From positions 62,001 through 126,000 of the forward strand of contig NZ_JAMBOH010000014.1 in assembly GCF_023715505.1 (NCBI RefSeq): a stretch of 64,000 nt of DNA, in the 5' to 3' direction. Each line of letters begins with the position of its first letter. Within the stretch, counting starts at the first letter, position 1. Of the stretch, positions 26,311 to 35,281 are shown in pieces. The translations under genes and the position numbers were made by a program. Under the pieces are notes generated by a model. It saw only the letters and a list, made by a program, of their open reading frames with translations. It was not told where the DNA came from and ran no database searches. This DNA is from Neobacillus cucumis (GTDB taxonomy: Bacteria; Bacillota; Bacilli; Bacillales_B; DSM-18226).

Positions 26311-27429
26311 GTGAATATCATCAATATTGCTCTTAATGAATTCAAACGCAACATCCGAGATATTAGAACGCTGGTGTTTATGCTGGCCTTCCCTATTGTA
26401 TTAATGCTAATACTCGGAACCGCTTTGTCTAGTACCTTTGACACAAGCATTAAAATTGGAAAAATCAATGTGTTATATACCGAAAAAAATAATAGTAACT
26501 TCTCAGTTCCTTTCCAAAATTTTATAAAGGAAGCGAAAAAGCATGACATACATTTTTCAGAAGCAGCGAATGGTACAAATGGACAGCGGGCTGTTCAACA
26601 AAACAAATATGATGCTTATGTGATAGTTACTGATAAAGGAATTCAATTTTTTGGCAGTGAGCGGAACAGCATCCAGGCAAGTATGGTTGAAGGCATGCTG
26701 AATGCTTTTACCGATAAATACAATTTGATCACCGAGGTAGCAAAGGAAAAACCTGAACAAGTGCAAGCCGTATTGGCCAGTACCTCGAGCGACTATGTAA
26801 AAGAAACATCCTTAAATGCTGATAAAGCACCAGGATCAATGGATTATTATGCGATGGCAATGACAACAATGATAGCCTTATACAGTGCCATCTCCGCCAG
26901 TTCCCTGATCCGAGGGGAAAGAAGACGGAATACAGCCATTCGACTCGCCATCGCACCTATCAACAAAATTGAAATTTTTCTGGGTAAAATTTTGGGAGGA
27001 ATCGGTATTAACTTTGTTTGCATCTTGCTTGTAATGGCTTTCAGCCGGTTTGCTTTTGGCGCCAATTGGGGCAGCCATCCCGGAATGGTGGTGCTCATTC
27101 TGTTTACGCTCGTATTCCTTGCTGTCAGCTTTGGGCTCGGCCTCAGCTATATTATTAAGACGGATCAAGGTATGCAAACCATTGTCATGATCGTCCTGCA
27201 GCTTGCTGCCTTTTTTGGCGGGGCGTATTTCAGGATTGACAACGCGGACGGGTTTCTTAAGCTCATGATGAATTTGTCACCACTTACATGGGCAAGGGAT
27301 GCGTTAACAAAAATTATTTATAACAATGACTTAATGGCGGCACTGCCTGCGATTTCATTAAATATAGGAATAGCCATTGTTTTTCTTTTGATAGCCATTG
27401 TTGCATTCAGAAAACGGGAGGGTCTCTAG
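26311..27429 (+). CDS. ABC-2 type permease (LnrM-like)
   Basis: 372 residues, GTG start with AGGAGGAG upstream. One membrane helix near the N-terminus (LVFMLAFPIVLMLILGTAL), a large extracytoplasmic domain of about 130 residues, and then five or six helices including ALYSAISASSLIRGERRRNT. This is the classic ABC-2 exporter topology. It is co-transcribed with the ATPase and with a second permease beginning 1 base after its stop, implying a heterodimeric channel. Confidence 0.9.
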   Translation: MNIINIALNEFKRNIRDIRTLVFMLAFPIVLMLILGTALSSTFDTSIKIGKINVLYTEKNNSNFSVPFQNFIKEAKKHDIHFSEAANGTNGQRAVQQNKYDAYVIVTDKGIQFFGSERNSIQASMVEGMLNAFTDKYNLITEVAKEKPEQVQAVLASTSSDYVKETSLNADKAPGSMDYYAMAMTTMIALYSAISASSLIRGERRRNTAIRLAIAPINKIEIFLGKILGGIGINFVCILLVMAFSRFAFGANWGSHPGMVVLILFTLVFLAVSFGLGLSYIIKTDQGMQTIVMIVLQLAAFFGGAYFRIDNADGFLKLMMNLSPLTWARDALTKIIYNNDLMAALPAISLNIGIAIVFLLIAIVAFRKREGL

Positions 27430-27430
27430 G

Positions 27431-28576
27431 ATGAAGGAAATTATGTGGCTGGTATCCAATTCATTACGTTCCATCTTTTTAAACAAGCGAAGAATTTTCG
27501 CATACGTTCTTGTGCCGTTATTGGGCATCTTCATCGCCTTCATGGCGTATGGCAATACAGGTCCCACCTATCTCAATGCCGGGATTGTCGATCTGGATCA
27601 GACGACGATTTCGAAAAATACCAGCAGGTTTATCAGCGATTTAAATAATGTAAAAACAAGTAAACTAGCAGAATCTGAGGTCAAAAACAAAATCGCTTCT
27701 GGCGCCCTGGATTGCGCAATTATCCTCGAACCAGGTTTTTCAGAAGCGATCATGAACGGTGAAGAGCCGGAGGTGCAAATCGTCTCCATTAAAGGGGCAC
27801 AGGTCACGACTTATATTAAGGCTTACCTAAACAACTATATTGGTAACCTCTCGTCCTTAAGCTCTGCTGCCAATGGGGATGTTACGGTGTTTAATACTCT
27901 CTATCAAAATTACCACAATTCGGAGTTTAAAGTATCTACCCATTCTTTAAAAGATACATCTAATAACAACGATATGACCATTCAAACGATTGGCTTTCTG
28001 CTGATGGTTATGCTTAACTCTGCAGGCGGCCTATCTGAATTGATTTTAAAAGAAAAAGAAAACCGTACCTATTTCCGGATTATGTCAGCACCAATTGACG
28101 GAAAAAAGTATGTTCTTTCTAATGTGATTGTCAATATGATCATTATGACCATTCAAGTGGTAGTCACCCTGACCGTTATGACGAAAATCTTTGGAATTTC
28201 AGCTGGAGTCCCCTACTTAGAATTGATTGGTGTGATGATGTTTTTCTCGCTTGTCTCTGTCGGTTTATCATTGGTCATTACTGCATTCGCCACCAATTCC
28301 AATTCGGCAGGTGCCTTGCAAAATCTTATCATGACACCCACTTGTCTGTTGGCCGGCTGCTTTTGGCCAGTGGAAATTATGCCAAAGGCAGCACAAAAAA
28401 TTGCGGATTTTCTGCCGCAAAGATGGCTGCTCGACACCATTTCCGATCTGCAAAAAGGACACACGCTCAGCAGTTTGTCATTGAATCTGGTAACCTTATT
28501 GGCCTTCGCTCTTGTGTTCTTCATGATTGCGATTTATAAGTTTAGCCGGAATAATAATGTGAGAAGTTTTATTTAA
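27431..28576 (+). CDS. ABC-2 type permease (LnrN-like)
   Basis: 381 residues from the ATG at 27431, which has GGGAGG at the end of the previous gene; an apparent earlier start at 27398 would overlap that gene. The topology matches its partner: an N-terminal helix (YVLVPLLGIFIAFMAYG), a long outside domain, then a bundle of helices with LILKEKENRTYFRIMSAP between them. Paired unequal permeases are typical of LnrMN/YhaP-type exporters. A terminator follows at 28588. Confidence 0.9.
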   Translation: MKEIMWLVSNSLRSIFLNKRRIFAYVLVPLLGIFIAFMAYGNTGPTYLNAGIVDLDQTTISKNTSRFISDLNNVKTSKLAESEVKNKIASGALDCAIILEPGFSEAIMNGEEPEVQIVSIKGAQVTTYIKAYLNNYIGNLSSLSSAANGDVTVFNTLYQNYHNSEFKVSTHSLKDTSNNNDMTIQTIGFLLMVMLNSAGGLSELILKEKENRTYFRIMSAPIDGKKYVLSNVIVNMIIMTIQVVVTLTVMTKIFGISAGVPYLELIGVMMFFSLVSVGLSLVITAFATNSNSAGALQNLIMTPTCLLAGCFWPVEIMPKAAQKIADFLPQRWLLDTISDLQKGHTLSSLSLNLVTLLAFALVFFMIAIYKFSRNNNVRSFI

Positions 28577-28587
28577 GCGCTGTAAAA

Positions 28588-28621
28588 AATTCGCCATGTT
28601 CGATCGACGGCGAGTTTTTTT
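28588..28621 (+). terminator. Terminator of the ABC operon
   Basis: AATTCGCC...GGCGAGTT stem with a 13-base loop and T7, 12 bases after the last permease. Confidence 0.75.
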
Positions 28622-28785
28622 AAATTGTGGGAATTGGTTTAGTGACTAATAAATGGTATTTCAAAAGGTCCTATATTGATATTAAAAAAAAATAATTGAA
28701 ATGTAACAGAATATTCATATCTCGTAAATGGCAGTTTGATATTTTTTTATAAAATAAACTTAGAGCTTAAGAAAGGAAGTGGCAT

Positions 28786-29693
28786 ATGTTACTCAAAGGA
28801 AGATCAGAGTCATATGAATTATTGATGATGAGATTTTTAAATGCACGAATGGAATTAGCAGAAGAAGAAAAATGGCACTATTTAAGCTTGGAAAAAGGCT
28901 ACGAAGGCGAAGTGAAATTTGACCTTCTTGCAGAAAGTCTTCAGGAAGAAAGGTATATCATAAATGACTTGTTCCTTAAAGTAAACAATCCTATTTTCAA
29001 ATTGATAGCTTGATTATTTCACAAGGAGTTATTCATTTATTGGATGTGAAAAATTTTCAATGTGATTTCCACTTAGAATCTGACAAACTTATTTCCGTAA
29101 AGACCGATCGTGAATATAAAAATCCGGTAGTTCAGTTAAAAAGAAGTTCGAGTCTACTCCGCCAACTTCTTCAATCCCTCAAGCTTAATTACCTAGTGGA
29201 AGCTTCCGTTATTTTTATCAATCCTGAATTTACATTATATCGAGCCCCCATGGATCTACCTATTATTTTACCAACGCAGGTAAATCGCTTTTTTAATGAT
29301 TTAAATAAAACTCCTTCTAAGTTGAATGACGGTCATAAAAAACTAGCCCAAAAACTCATTTCATTACATCAAACCAAAAATCCATTTACAACTTTGCCTA
29401 AATATTTTTATGAACAGCAAAAAAAAGGCGTTTATTGTAAAATTTGTATGTCTTTTGAGGTTTCTATTAAAAATAATGAATTTGTTTGCGAAAAGTGTGG
29501 ATGTCATGAAAAGATTGAGGAAGCTATTTTTCGGCATACGAAGGAATTAATGCTTTTGTTTCCTGAACGTAAGATAACGACTCAAAGTATTTATGAGTGG
29601 TGCAATGTGGACTTAAATAGAAGGACATTTTCTAGAGCTTTGAAGAAACACTTTACTGCGTTTGGAGTTACTAGTGATACCTATTATAAATAG
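28786..29693 (+). pseudogene. NERD-domain nuclease-like protein with a frameshift
   Basis: Two overlapping frames (28786-29013 and 29010-29693) read as one NERD protein of about 302 residues. The first ends ...LKVNNPIF-KLIA; one base lost in the ATTTTC tract near 29000 moves the reading to QIDSLIISQGVIHLLDVKNF, where the conserved Asp and the DVK (usually EVK) of the nuclease-like fold lie. The C-terminal part has CKICMSF...CEKCGCHE, a zinc ribbon. The gene has AGGAAG before its ATG at 28786. NERD proteins are related to nucleases; their role here is unknown. The single lesion suggests recent inactivation or a sequencing error in a T run. Confidence 0.8.
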
Positions 29694-29750
29694 ATATTAG
29701 TTTTATGATTTTTCAATACCCCGGGACTTGATTAAGTCTTTGTGTTTTCC

Positions 29751-30720
29751 CTTGTACCAACTGGACAAGGTTCAGACTTTCGTTCTCCATTTTCATTATG
29801 CCCTTGTCCGAAGTGGATTTGAATTCGGACAGGGTTATTACTTTTTGCAATCTCTTGTCTGCAGGTGGACCGTGTTAGGACAGATTCTCTTATTTTTTGC
29901 CTTCTCTTGTCCGAAGAAGCCCTTTGTTCGGACACGTGCTTTATTTTTTTACCTTCTCATGTCCGAAGGCGCCTCGTGTTCGGACAGGGCTCTCAGTTTT
30001 TTGCCTTCTCTTGTCCGAAGGTGACCTTTGTTCGGACACGTGCTTTATTTTTTTGCCTTCTCTTGTCCGAAGGCGCTTCATGTTCGGACAGGTCTCTCAG
30101 CTTTTTGCCTTCTCTTGTCCGAAGGCACTTCATGTTCGGACAGGGCTCTCAGTTTTTTTGCCTTCTCTTGTCCGAAGACGCCCCATGTTCGGACAGGGAC
30201 CTTATTTTTTTGCCTTCTCTTGTCCGAAGACGCCCCATGTTCGGACAGAAACTTTATTTTTTTGCCTTCTCTTGTCCGAAGGCGCCTCATGTTCGGACAG
30301 GGCTCTCAGCTTTTTGCCTTCTCTTGTCCGAAGACGCCCCATGTTCGGACACGTGCTTTATTTTTTGGCCTTCTCTTGTCCGAAGGCACTTCATGTTCGG
30401 ACAGGGCTCTCAGTTTTTTGCCTTCTCTTGTCCGAAGACGCCCCATGTTCGGACATGGACTTTATTTTTTTGCCTTCTCTTGTCCGAAGACGCCCCATGT
30501 TCGGACAGAAACTTTATTTTTTTGCCTTCTCTTGTCCGAAGACGCACCATGTTCGGACAGGGACTTTATTTTTTTGCCTTCTCTTGTCCGAAGACGCCTC
30601 ATGTTCGGACAGGGCTCTCAGTTTTTTGCCTTCTCTTGTCCAAAGGCGTCCCTTGTTCGGATAGGGCTCTTATTTTTTCACCTGCCCTTGTCTGAATATC
30701 ATCTGCATTCAGTAGCACAC
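29751..30720. repeat. Array of about nineteen 52-bp palindrome-bearing units
   Basis: Units begin CTTGTCCGAA at 29803, 29854, 29906, 29958, 30010, 30062, 30114, 30167, 30219, 30271, 30323, 30375, 30427, 30479, 30531, 30583 and 30635, with degenerate ones at 29751 and 30687. The step is 52 bases (51 and 53 once each). Each unit has arms TGTCCGAA and TTCGGACA around an 11-base loop (types GACGCCCCATG and GGCGCTTCATG), a short variable piece (GGGCTCTCAG or ACTTTATT type) and a T-rich tract ending TTGCCTTCT. Units 30114-30271 and 30375-30583 share the order of variants, pointing to segmental duplication. The ends are worn and the centre uniform, as expected from unequal crossing over. No stop codon interrupts the plus frames, but this is a result of the period, not of coding. 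Confidence 0.93.
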
Positions 30721-30743
30721 CGTGCCACCAGATAGTTAAATGC

Positions 30744-31313
30744 TTATTTCAAGGAATTAACCCAGCCATCCACTGTCATCACTTCTGCTTGACGCGGGAA
30801 CACTTTTTCAGTCAGAACACGGTGAACCTCAGGGTCACCATCGAGACAAGCATCCGAAAGGACCTTAATTGCATAGTCTTTATCCGCCGCTTCCCTTAAT
30901 GTTGATAGAACAACACCACTTGTAGCAATCCCACTCAATACTAAAGTGTCAATTCCCATCGATCGAAGAATGACTTCGAGGTTACTCCCAGCAAAAGCAC
31001 TAACCCGAAACTTAGTTACGACTGGTTCATTAGGTCGTGGTTGAATAGCTTCATGAATTTGCGTCCCTGGATCTACAACCGTCATTCCACCAGATTTAGA
31101 CAATACTGAAAACATTTTATTACGTGGATTGTTCTCAGGATACCCTTCACTAAAGGCCACGCGAACAAATATTACGGGAATATCGTTCCCACGCGCTGCT
31201 TCCACCGCCTTTTGAAATGGAACAAGAATGTCTTGCTTTTCCGAGTATCGTGAAACAATACCATTTTGCAAATCCATAATTAATAACGCGGTTTTTTCAT
31301 TAGACTTCATCAT
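30744..31313 (-). CDS. Isochorismatase-fold hydrolase-like protein
   Basis: 189 residues of the isochorismatase/nicotinamidase fold: ALLIMDLQNGIV (catalytic Asp), VVTKFRVSAFAGSNLE (Lys) and LVLSGIATSGVVLSTLREAADKDY. At the place where cysteine hydrolases have the nucleophile (TxxCV) this protein reads TSGVV, so the Cys is absent. It therefore cannot work as a nicotinamidase-type cysteine hydrolase; isochorismatase-type chemistry or another role is possible. This GIATSGVVLST version is common in the family. It is directly downstream of the 52-bp array, in convergent orientation. The first of two adjacent Met codons near 31313 was taken as start. Confidence 0.82.
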   Translation of the reverse strand: MMKSNEKTALLIMDLQNGIVSRYSEKQDILVPFQKAVEAARGNDIPVIFVRVAFSEGYPENNPRNKMFSVLSKSGGMTVVDPGTQIHEAIQPRPNEPVVTKFRVSAFAGSNLEVILRSMGIDTLVLSGIATSGVVLSTLREAADKDYAIKVLSDACLDGDPEVHRVLTEKVFPRQAEVMTVDGWVNSLK

Positions 31314-31409
31314 TTGCTAAAATCTCCTTCTCATTAAAGTAAATAGGTTGTAATTACAACAGACGATTTGCTCCTGATTTGTTTTCAGATTATGTCATTT
31401 TAACATAAA

Positions 31410-31463
31410 AATAAGCCACAAAAATACAGGATAGACTTCGAACCTGTATTTTTATGGCTTATT
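31410..31463 (-). terminator. Long terminator hairpin
   Basis: AATAAGCCA...AAAATACAGG pairs with CCTGTATTTTTATGGCTTATT, an extended stem of about 20 bp ending 15 bases from the stop of the 80-residue gene on the minus strand. Confidence 0.7.
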
Positions 31464-31477
31464 AATGTTAGCCTATA

Positions 31478-31720
31478 TTAGGCGTATTTAATACCCGCTG
31501 CCTTAATATTGTTTTTATCAGATGAACCGCAAGGCGTAACAGCATAGGTCATTTCGCATTTTGGACAGTTCATAACAATAATTTGTAATGTAAAGGTTTC
31601 TCCACACTCACATGTTATCTTACGAGCCACTGTCGGGGAAAAGTTTTCCTTACCTTTACTTTTCACATGATCAACAACATCTTTCCCGCTTTTTAGTTTC
31701 GATGTACAATTGCAGCTCAT
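31478..31720 (-). CDS. Small cysteine-rich protein, 80 residues
   Basis: The start is the ATG at 31720, with TTGGAGG upstream. Cysteines occur as SCNCTSK at the N-terminus, then ITCECGETFTLQIIVMNCPKC in the middle, a four-Cys zinc ribbon, and one in TPCGSSDK. No membrane segment. I do not recognise a named family; metal binding is the only role the sequence supports. A long hairpin ends its transcript. Confidence 0.7.
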   Translation of the reverse strand: MSCNCTSKLKSGKDVVDHVKSKGKENFSPTVARKITCECGETFTLQIIVMNCPKCEMTYAVTPCGSSDKNNIKAAGIKYA

Positions 31721-31948
31721 TTTATGATCCTCCAATAATGAATTTAATAATTTATGTTCAGAATATCACAAACTCACCCAAAGCTCTGTGTCCAAAAATC
31801 AACACATTATTTCTAATGTTTATTCACCTTCCACTCGTGAACCTCATACTTTTTCCATTTTTTCAACACAATTTTAAAGAATAAAGATTTCTTCCTAGCA
31901 CATTCTATAAGAGGCTTGACCAATATCAAACTTACAAGGGGGATTTTT

Positions 31949-32473
31949 ATGAGCGACTTCTTAGGTTTATTTAGTGATGACCAATCAAAAAATACCGACA
32001 ATCAAAATAGCCAGACTGATTCAAGTAATCAAGGGAACCAAACCACTTCCACTACCCAAAGTAATCAAAATGACAGCACACTTCAACTTCATAAAGAAGA
32101 GTTAGACATTACAAAAAATAATGTCGATGCTGGAGAAGTAGTGATTTCTAAGGATGTTGTTGAAGAGCAAAAAACGGTTGAGGTTCCTGTCATGCATGAG
32201 GAAGTTGTCATAAAGAGAACCCCTATGAATAACGAACGAAGCGATTCATCAGCCATCTCGCAGGAGACCGTCACAATCCCTGTATCTCAGGAACAAGTGG
32301 AGGTAAACAAGTATGCGGTAACGACTGAGGAAATCACTGCTTCTAAACGTCAAGTTGAGGAAACACAGCAAGTCCAGGAGACGCTCAAACGCGAAGAGGC
32401 TCATGTTGATACAACTGGAAGTGTGAATATCGTTTCCGATTCGTCAAGCTTTAGCGATATAAATAACAGTTAA
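31949..32473 (+). CDS. YsnF/AvaK-domain (DUF2382) protein
   Basis: 174 residues from the ATG at 31949 (AAGGGGGA upstream). A Gln/Asn/Ser-rich linker of about 45 residues precedes the DUF2382 domain: LQLHKEELDITKNNVDAGEVVISKDVVEEQKTVEVPVMHEEVVIKR (described as residues 46-91), then VTIPVSQEQVEVNKYAV and VQETLKREEAHVDTTG. This repeated beta-rich domain occurs in stress proteins such as YsnF. It is followed by a paralogue in the same direction. A general stress role is inferred. Confidence 0.85.
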   Translation: MSDFLGLFSDDQSKNTDNQNSQTDSSNQGNQTTSTTQSNQNDSTLQLHKEELDITKNNVDAGEVVISKDVVEEQKTVEVPVMHEEVVIKRTPMNNERSDSSAISQETVTIPVSQEQVEVNKYAVTTEEITASKRQVEETQQVQETLKREEAHVDTTGSVNIVSDSSSFSDINNS

Positions 32474-32480
32474 AAAAAAG

Positions 32481-32511
32481 CACCTATTCATTGCTAGGCA
32501 ATGAATAGGTG
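32481..32511. terminator. Perfect 14-bp hairpin between the two YsnF genes
   Basis: CACCTATTCATTGC and GCAATGAATAGGTG pair perfectly around TAG. A run of eight A precedes it on the plus strand and no T run follows, so it is a proper terminator only on the minus strand, where no upstream gene reads into it. On the sense transcript it may be a processing or stabilising structure. Confidence 0.6.
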
Positions 32512-32542
32512 TCCCATCACTTTCCTATGGAGGGAAATTTAG

Positions 32543-32965
32543 TTGACTGAACAGCAGAATTCACCATTAGACCACCAAGATGAAGTAACACTCCAACTAC
32601 ATAAGGAAGAAATCGAAATAAATAAAAAGTGGGTTGATACAGCCGATGTTACCATTTATAAGAAAAAGTATACCGAGGAAAAGCAAATTCTGGTTCCTGT
32701 CACCCGTGAGGACCTAATTATCGAGAAAAAAGTAGCAAATCCAGAAAATCCTGCGGATACAAAAATGGAAACGATCCGCATTCCTTTATCTGAAGATCAG
32801 ATTGAGGTCTCATTGACCCCAACTATACTGAATGATGTTGAAATATGTAAAAATCAATATGAAGAACTTATCAAGGTTCATGAAACGTTGAAGGAAGAAA
32901 AAGTCCACATAGAAACTGTTGGAAATGTTAAACTAGCTGACGATGATCCTTTAACATCAGATTAA
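32543..32965 (+). CDS. Second YsnF/AvaK-domain (DUF2382) protein
   Basis: 140 residues, TTG start with GGAGGG upstream. It lacks the long Gln/Asn linker of its neighbour and goes straight to the domain: VTLQLHKEEIEINKKWVDTA, VTIYKKKYTEEKQILVPVTREDLIIEKK, then IRIPLSEDQIEVSLTP and HETLKEEKVHIETVG. Clearly a paralogue of the gene before it, arisen by tandem duplication followed by divergence. The two genes are separated by a strong hairpin, so they may be expressed at different levels. Confidence 0.85.
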   Translation: MTEQQNSPLDHQDEVTLQLHKEEIEINKKWVDTADVTIYKKKYTEEKQILVPVTREDLIIEKKVANPENPADTKMETIRIPLSEDQIEVSLTPTILNDVEICKNQYEELIKVHETLKEEKVHIETVGNVKLADDDPLTSD

Positions 32966-33037
32966 CGGCCGACTTGGTTATCATACAAAAAAAGCAGCCT
33001 CGCTTTAAAACAAGACTGCGCCATACTACCTGTCCAA

Positions 33038-34671
33038 TTATTTATGATCCTTCCCCAGAAACGGAAGCCCTAAAAGATAACCAACATATCCTGGATTTTG
33101 TGAACTGTTCATCAAATAGGTATGTCCGTCAAGGTTATCGACCATTTGCAGGCCGGTAGATTCCCCGCCGCCTGGCACTGATAGAATTCTAGAGAGTTTT
33201 TTGGTATCAACATTATAAGCCCATGTATAGTTATTTTCATGGTTATCCGAGTCCTCAGCAAAGAACAGCCGTCCTCATATCTTGTGAAAATACGACATTG
33301 TCCGGATTCGCAATCTTATCAACGTTGGCGGTATTTCCATCCGCATCCGGAGCTGCTAAATCTTCGCCCATTAGGGTTCCCGTCATGCTTACGGGTACAT
33401 AATGACTGTTAATTTTCTTGTCATCCCTTGTTTTTCTATTAGATTTGAAGGAAAGCTCTTAAACTCCCCCTGCACTAATTTTTGAAAGATGGATACCATC
33501 TGCAGGTGCAGTTGGGTCAGCCAACATCGTTTTTTCTTGGTAGGAGATAGCAACGTAAACCTTCTTGTCTTTTTCGTTAAAATCAAGACCTTCCATCTTA
33601 TTAAATTGAACTGTTGCGCCGAGGTTAGCTGCGTAACGATGAGTTTTTAAGAACGCGGCAGCGGTACCCATCCCCGGTTTCACTTTCACCCACTCTACTT
33701 TCTCGCCATTCGCCGCTGTTTTAATCGCTTTATACCCTTCCGCTTTTCCTTTTACAGCATCATCTGTAGCATCAAAGATATCGCTGAATTTGGTTTTTTC
33801 AGCGAGCCTTTGTATTTCTTTATCAGTTGCATGTCCAAGCTTGATCCATTCAAGATTAGCAGAACCGCCATTTTCTGTGCGGGTTTGGACCCATTTAGCC
33901 GCATAAAGTGTACCTGCGGATAAATCCTTCTCCTTTGTCAGCCACATACATAAACAACCCGCCAGGATTGCTGTTGATTCCATAAATAACGGTTCGATTA
34001 TCAGGCATTACCTTTACTCGTTCAAAGGTCATTCTGCCCATACTGTAATGTTTGACCGCCTTTGTGGCACCCTTAGCGTCCACTGTTACTTCTGGTACGT
34101 GACCGTAGTAGTAGGGATTGCCCGTTATAGTTGGATGATTATAGTAGTTTTTCATGAAATTAGTTACCGCAGAAGCTGAAGGATTTTTTTCATGTGCTCT
34201 ATCATCTGGGTCTGTTTCTTCCGAGCCAAGGTGGGTATTCCATGGAGTCAATAAACCAGCACACGGCTTCCAAATCCCGTGAACAGCTGAAAAATCAATA
34301 GGTTTGATGTCGATGACAGTCAATCCACCTGTAGCCGGGTCCATCTTTAGTGTGCTCAGGCTCATGGTTCCGGGATTTTCTAATCCATTTTCGTTTTTGG
34401 GCATGGATTCATAGTGGCTGATCAAATAATATGTATTTTTTGGTAATCCGGGAACCTTCATCAAGCTATTCATATCAGGAGCTGTCGATACGTATGGAGT
34501 TCCATTTGATTTGGTCATAACTTGGCCGTTTGCATTCATGGAAACGCCCGCGATTTTACCATTTATCACATCTCCAGGTTTGAACAAGGTTTCATAGTTG
34601 AGTGGTACCGTCTTCTTTGTTCCGTCATTATAGGTCACCTTCACAGATGCCTTTGAATACATTAACTCCAT
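33038..34671 (-). pseudogene. PhoX-type (DUF839) phosphatase, decayed
   Basis: Minus-strand pieces join into a PhoX-like secreted alkaline phosphatase. The first piece (34671-33895) starts abruptly at YSKASVKVTYNDGTKK with no Tat signal peptide. It contains HGIWKPCAGLLTPWNTHLGSEE, a conserved calcium/iron-site region. An extra G near 33925 shifts the frame, which resumes at TKEKDLSAGTLYAAKW. A TAA replaces a Tyr codon at 33459-33461. The same frame then runs through VPVSMTGTLMGEDLAAPDAD to SQDMR, where an inserted base near 33270 moves it to LFFAEDSDNHENN and MVDNLDGHTYLMNSSQNPG, ending at TAA 33038. Truncation plus three lesions make function very unlikely. Confidence 0.85.
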
Positions 34672-34730
34672 TAAGCCAATGTGAAGGGAGTGTAGAAGTC
34701 ATGTAAATTTTTAGAATTCTTTTTACAAAC

Positions 34731-34764
34731 AAAACCTGACTCTGTATAGAATCAGGTCTTTTTT
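34731..34764. terminator. Bidirectional terminator-like hairpin at the broken PhoX 5' end
   Basis: ACCTGA...TCAGGT stem with T6 on the plus strand and TTTTGTTT on the minus strand. It lies where the signal peptide of the PhoX gene should be, so it may mark the edge of a deletion. Confidence 0.6.
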
Positions 34765-34963
34765 AATTAAATCTTATAGGGATAGAACCATGACGAAAAA
34801 ATCCACCATTCATAAGAATGATGGAGTAAAACATTTTCCGAATGCCCAGTTTTCAAGCTTGAGTTATGTTGGTCATATGCCTCTTTTTCTATTTTAATAA
34901 AACAAATCATCAGGTAAACGCATACAATGTTGATGAACTACCGATGACAGGAGGTGAAATGAA

Positions 34964-35188
34964 ATGAGTCATAATTCTTCTTCCTGGGGACTTTTTCTTG
35001 GATTTTTAACAGGGGTCTTTTGGGTACTAGCAGTTGTATTGGGCTGGATTAGCACATTGCTTGGAATCATCGGCCTAGGCGGTTTACTTGTTACCGTTAT
35101 TAACTTCCTAATTGCTTTAATTGGCTTGCTTGCTTTTCTTGTCTTTGGATTATACCTATTTAAGAGGGCGTGGGATAACCGCGGCTAA
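34964..35188 (+). CDS. Small two-helix membrane protein
   Basis: 74 residues after a strong AGGAGGTGA site. Two or three hydrophobic helices rich in Gly and Leu: WGLFLGFLTGVFWVLAVVLGW, then LLGIIGLGGLLVTVINFLIA and LIGLLAFLVFGLYLF. The tail FKRAWDNRG is basic. No family recognised. The strong translation signal and clean composition make the gene credible. Confidence 0.68.
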   Translation: MSHNSSSWGLFLGFLTGVFWVLAVVLGWISTLLGIIGLGGLLVTVINFLIALIGLLAFLVFGLYLFKRAWDNRG

Positions 35189-35281
35189 TCAAGCGAAGGT
35201 TAAATTAGTAATCATTTAATAACAAAAATACTGAAGACATTACTATATTTAGTGGCATCCTTTTTCAAAACAAATAAAAAA

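Noticed and set aside
29751..30720. CRISPR array
   Set aside because: The variable parts are short and fall into a few recurring types rather than unique spacers, the palindromic arms are inside each unit, and no cas gene is near.
29865..30735. Three long plus-strand open frames (235-276 codons) over the 52-bp array
   Set aside because: 52 is not a multiple of 3, so the same unit is read in all three frames in turn and none has a stop by chance. There is no ribosome site, and all three 'proteins' are permutations of one peptide set.
32974..33159. 61-codon plus-strand frame after the second YsnF gene
   Set aside because: It mostly overlaps, on the other strand, the recognisable C-terminal part of the decayed PhoX gene.
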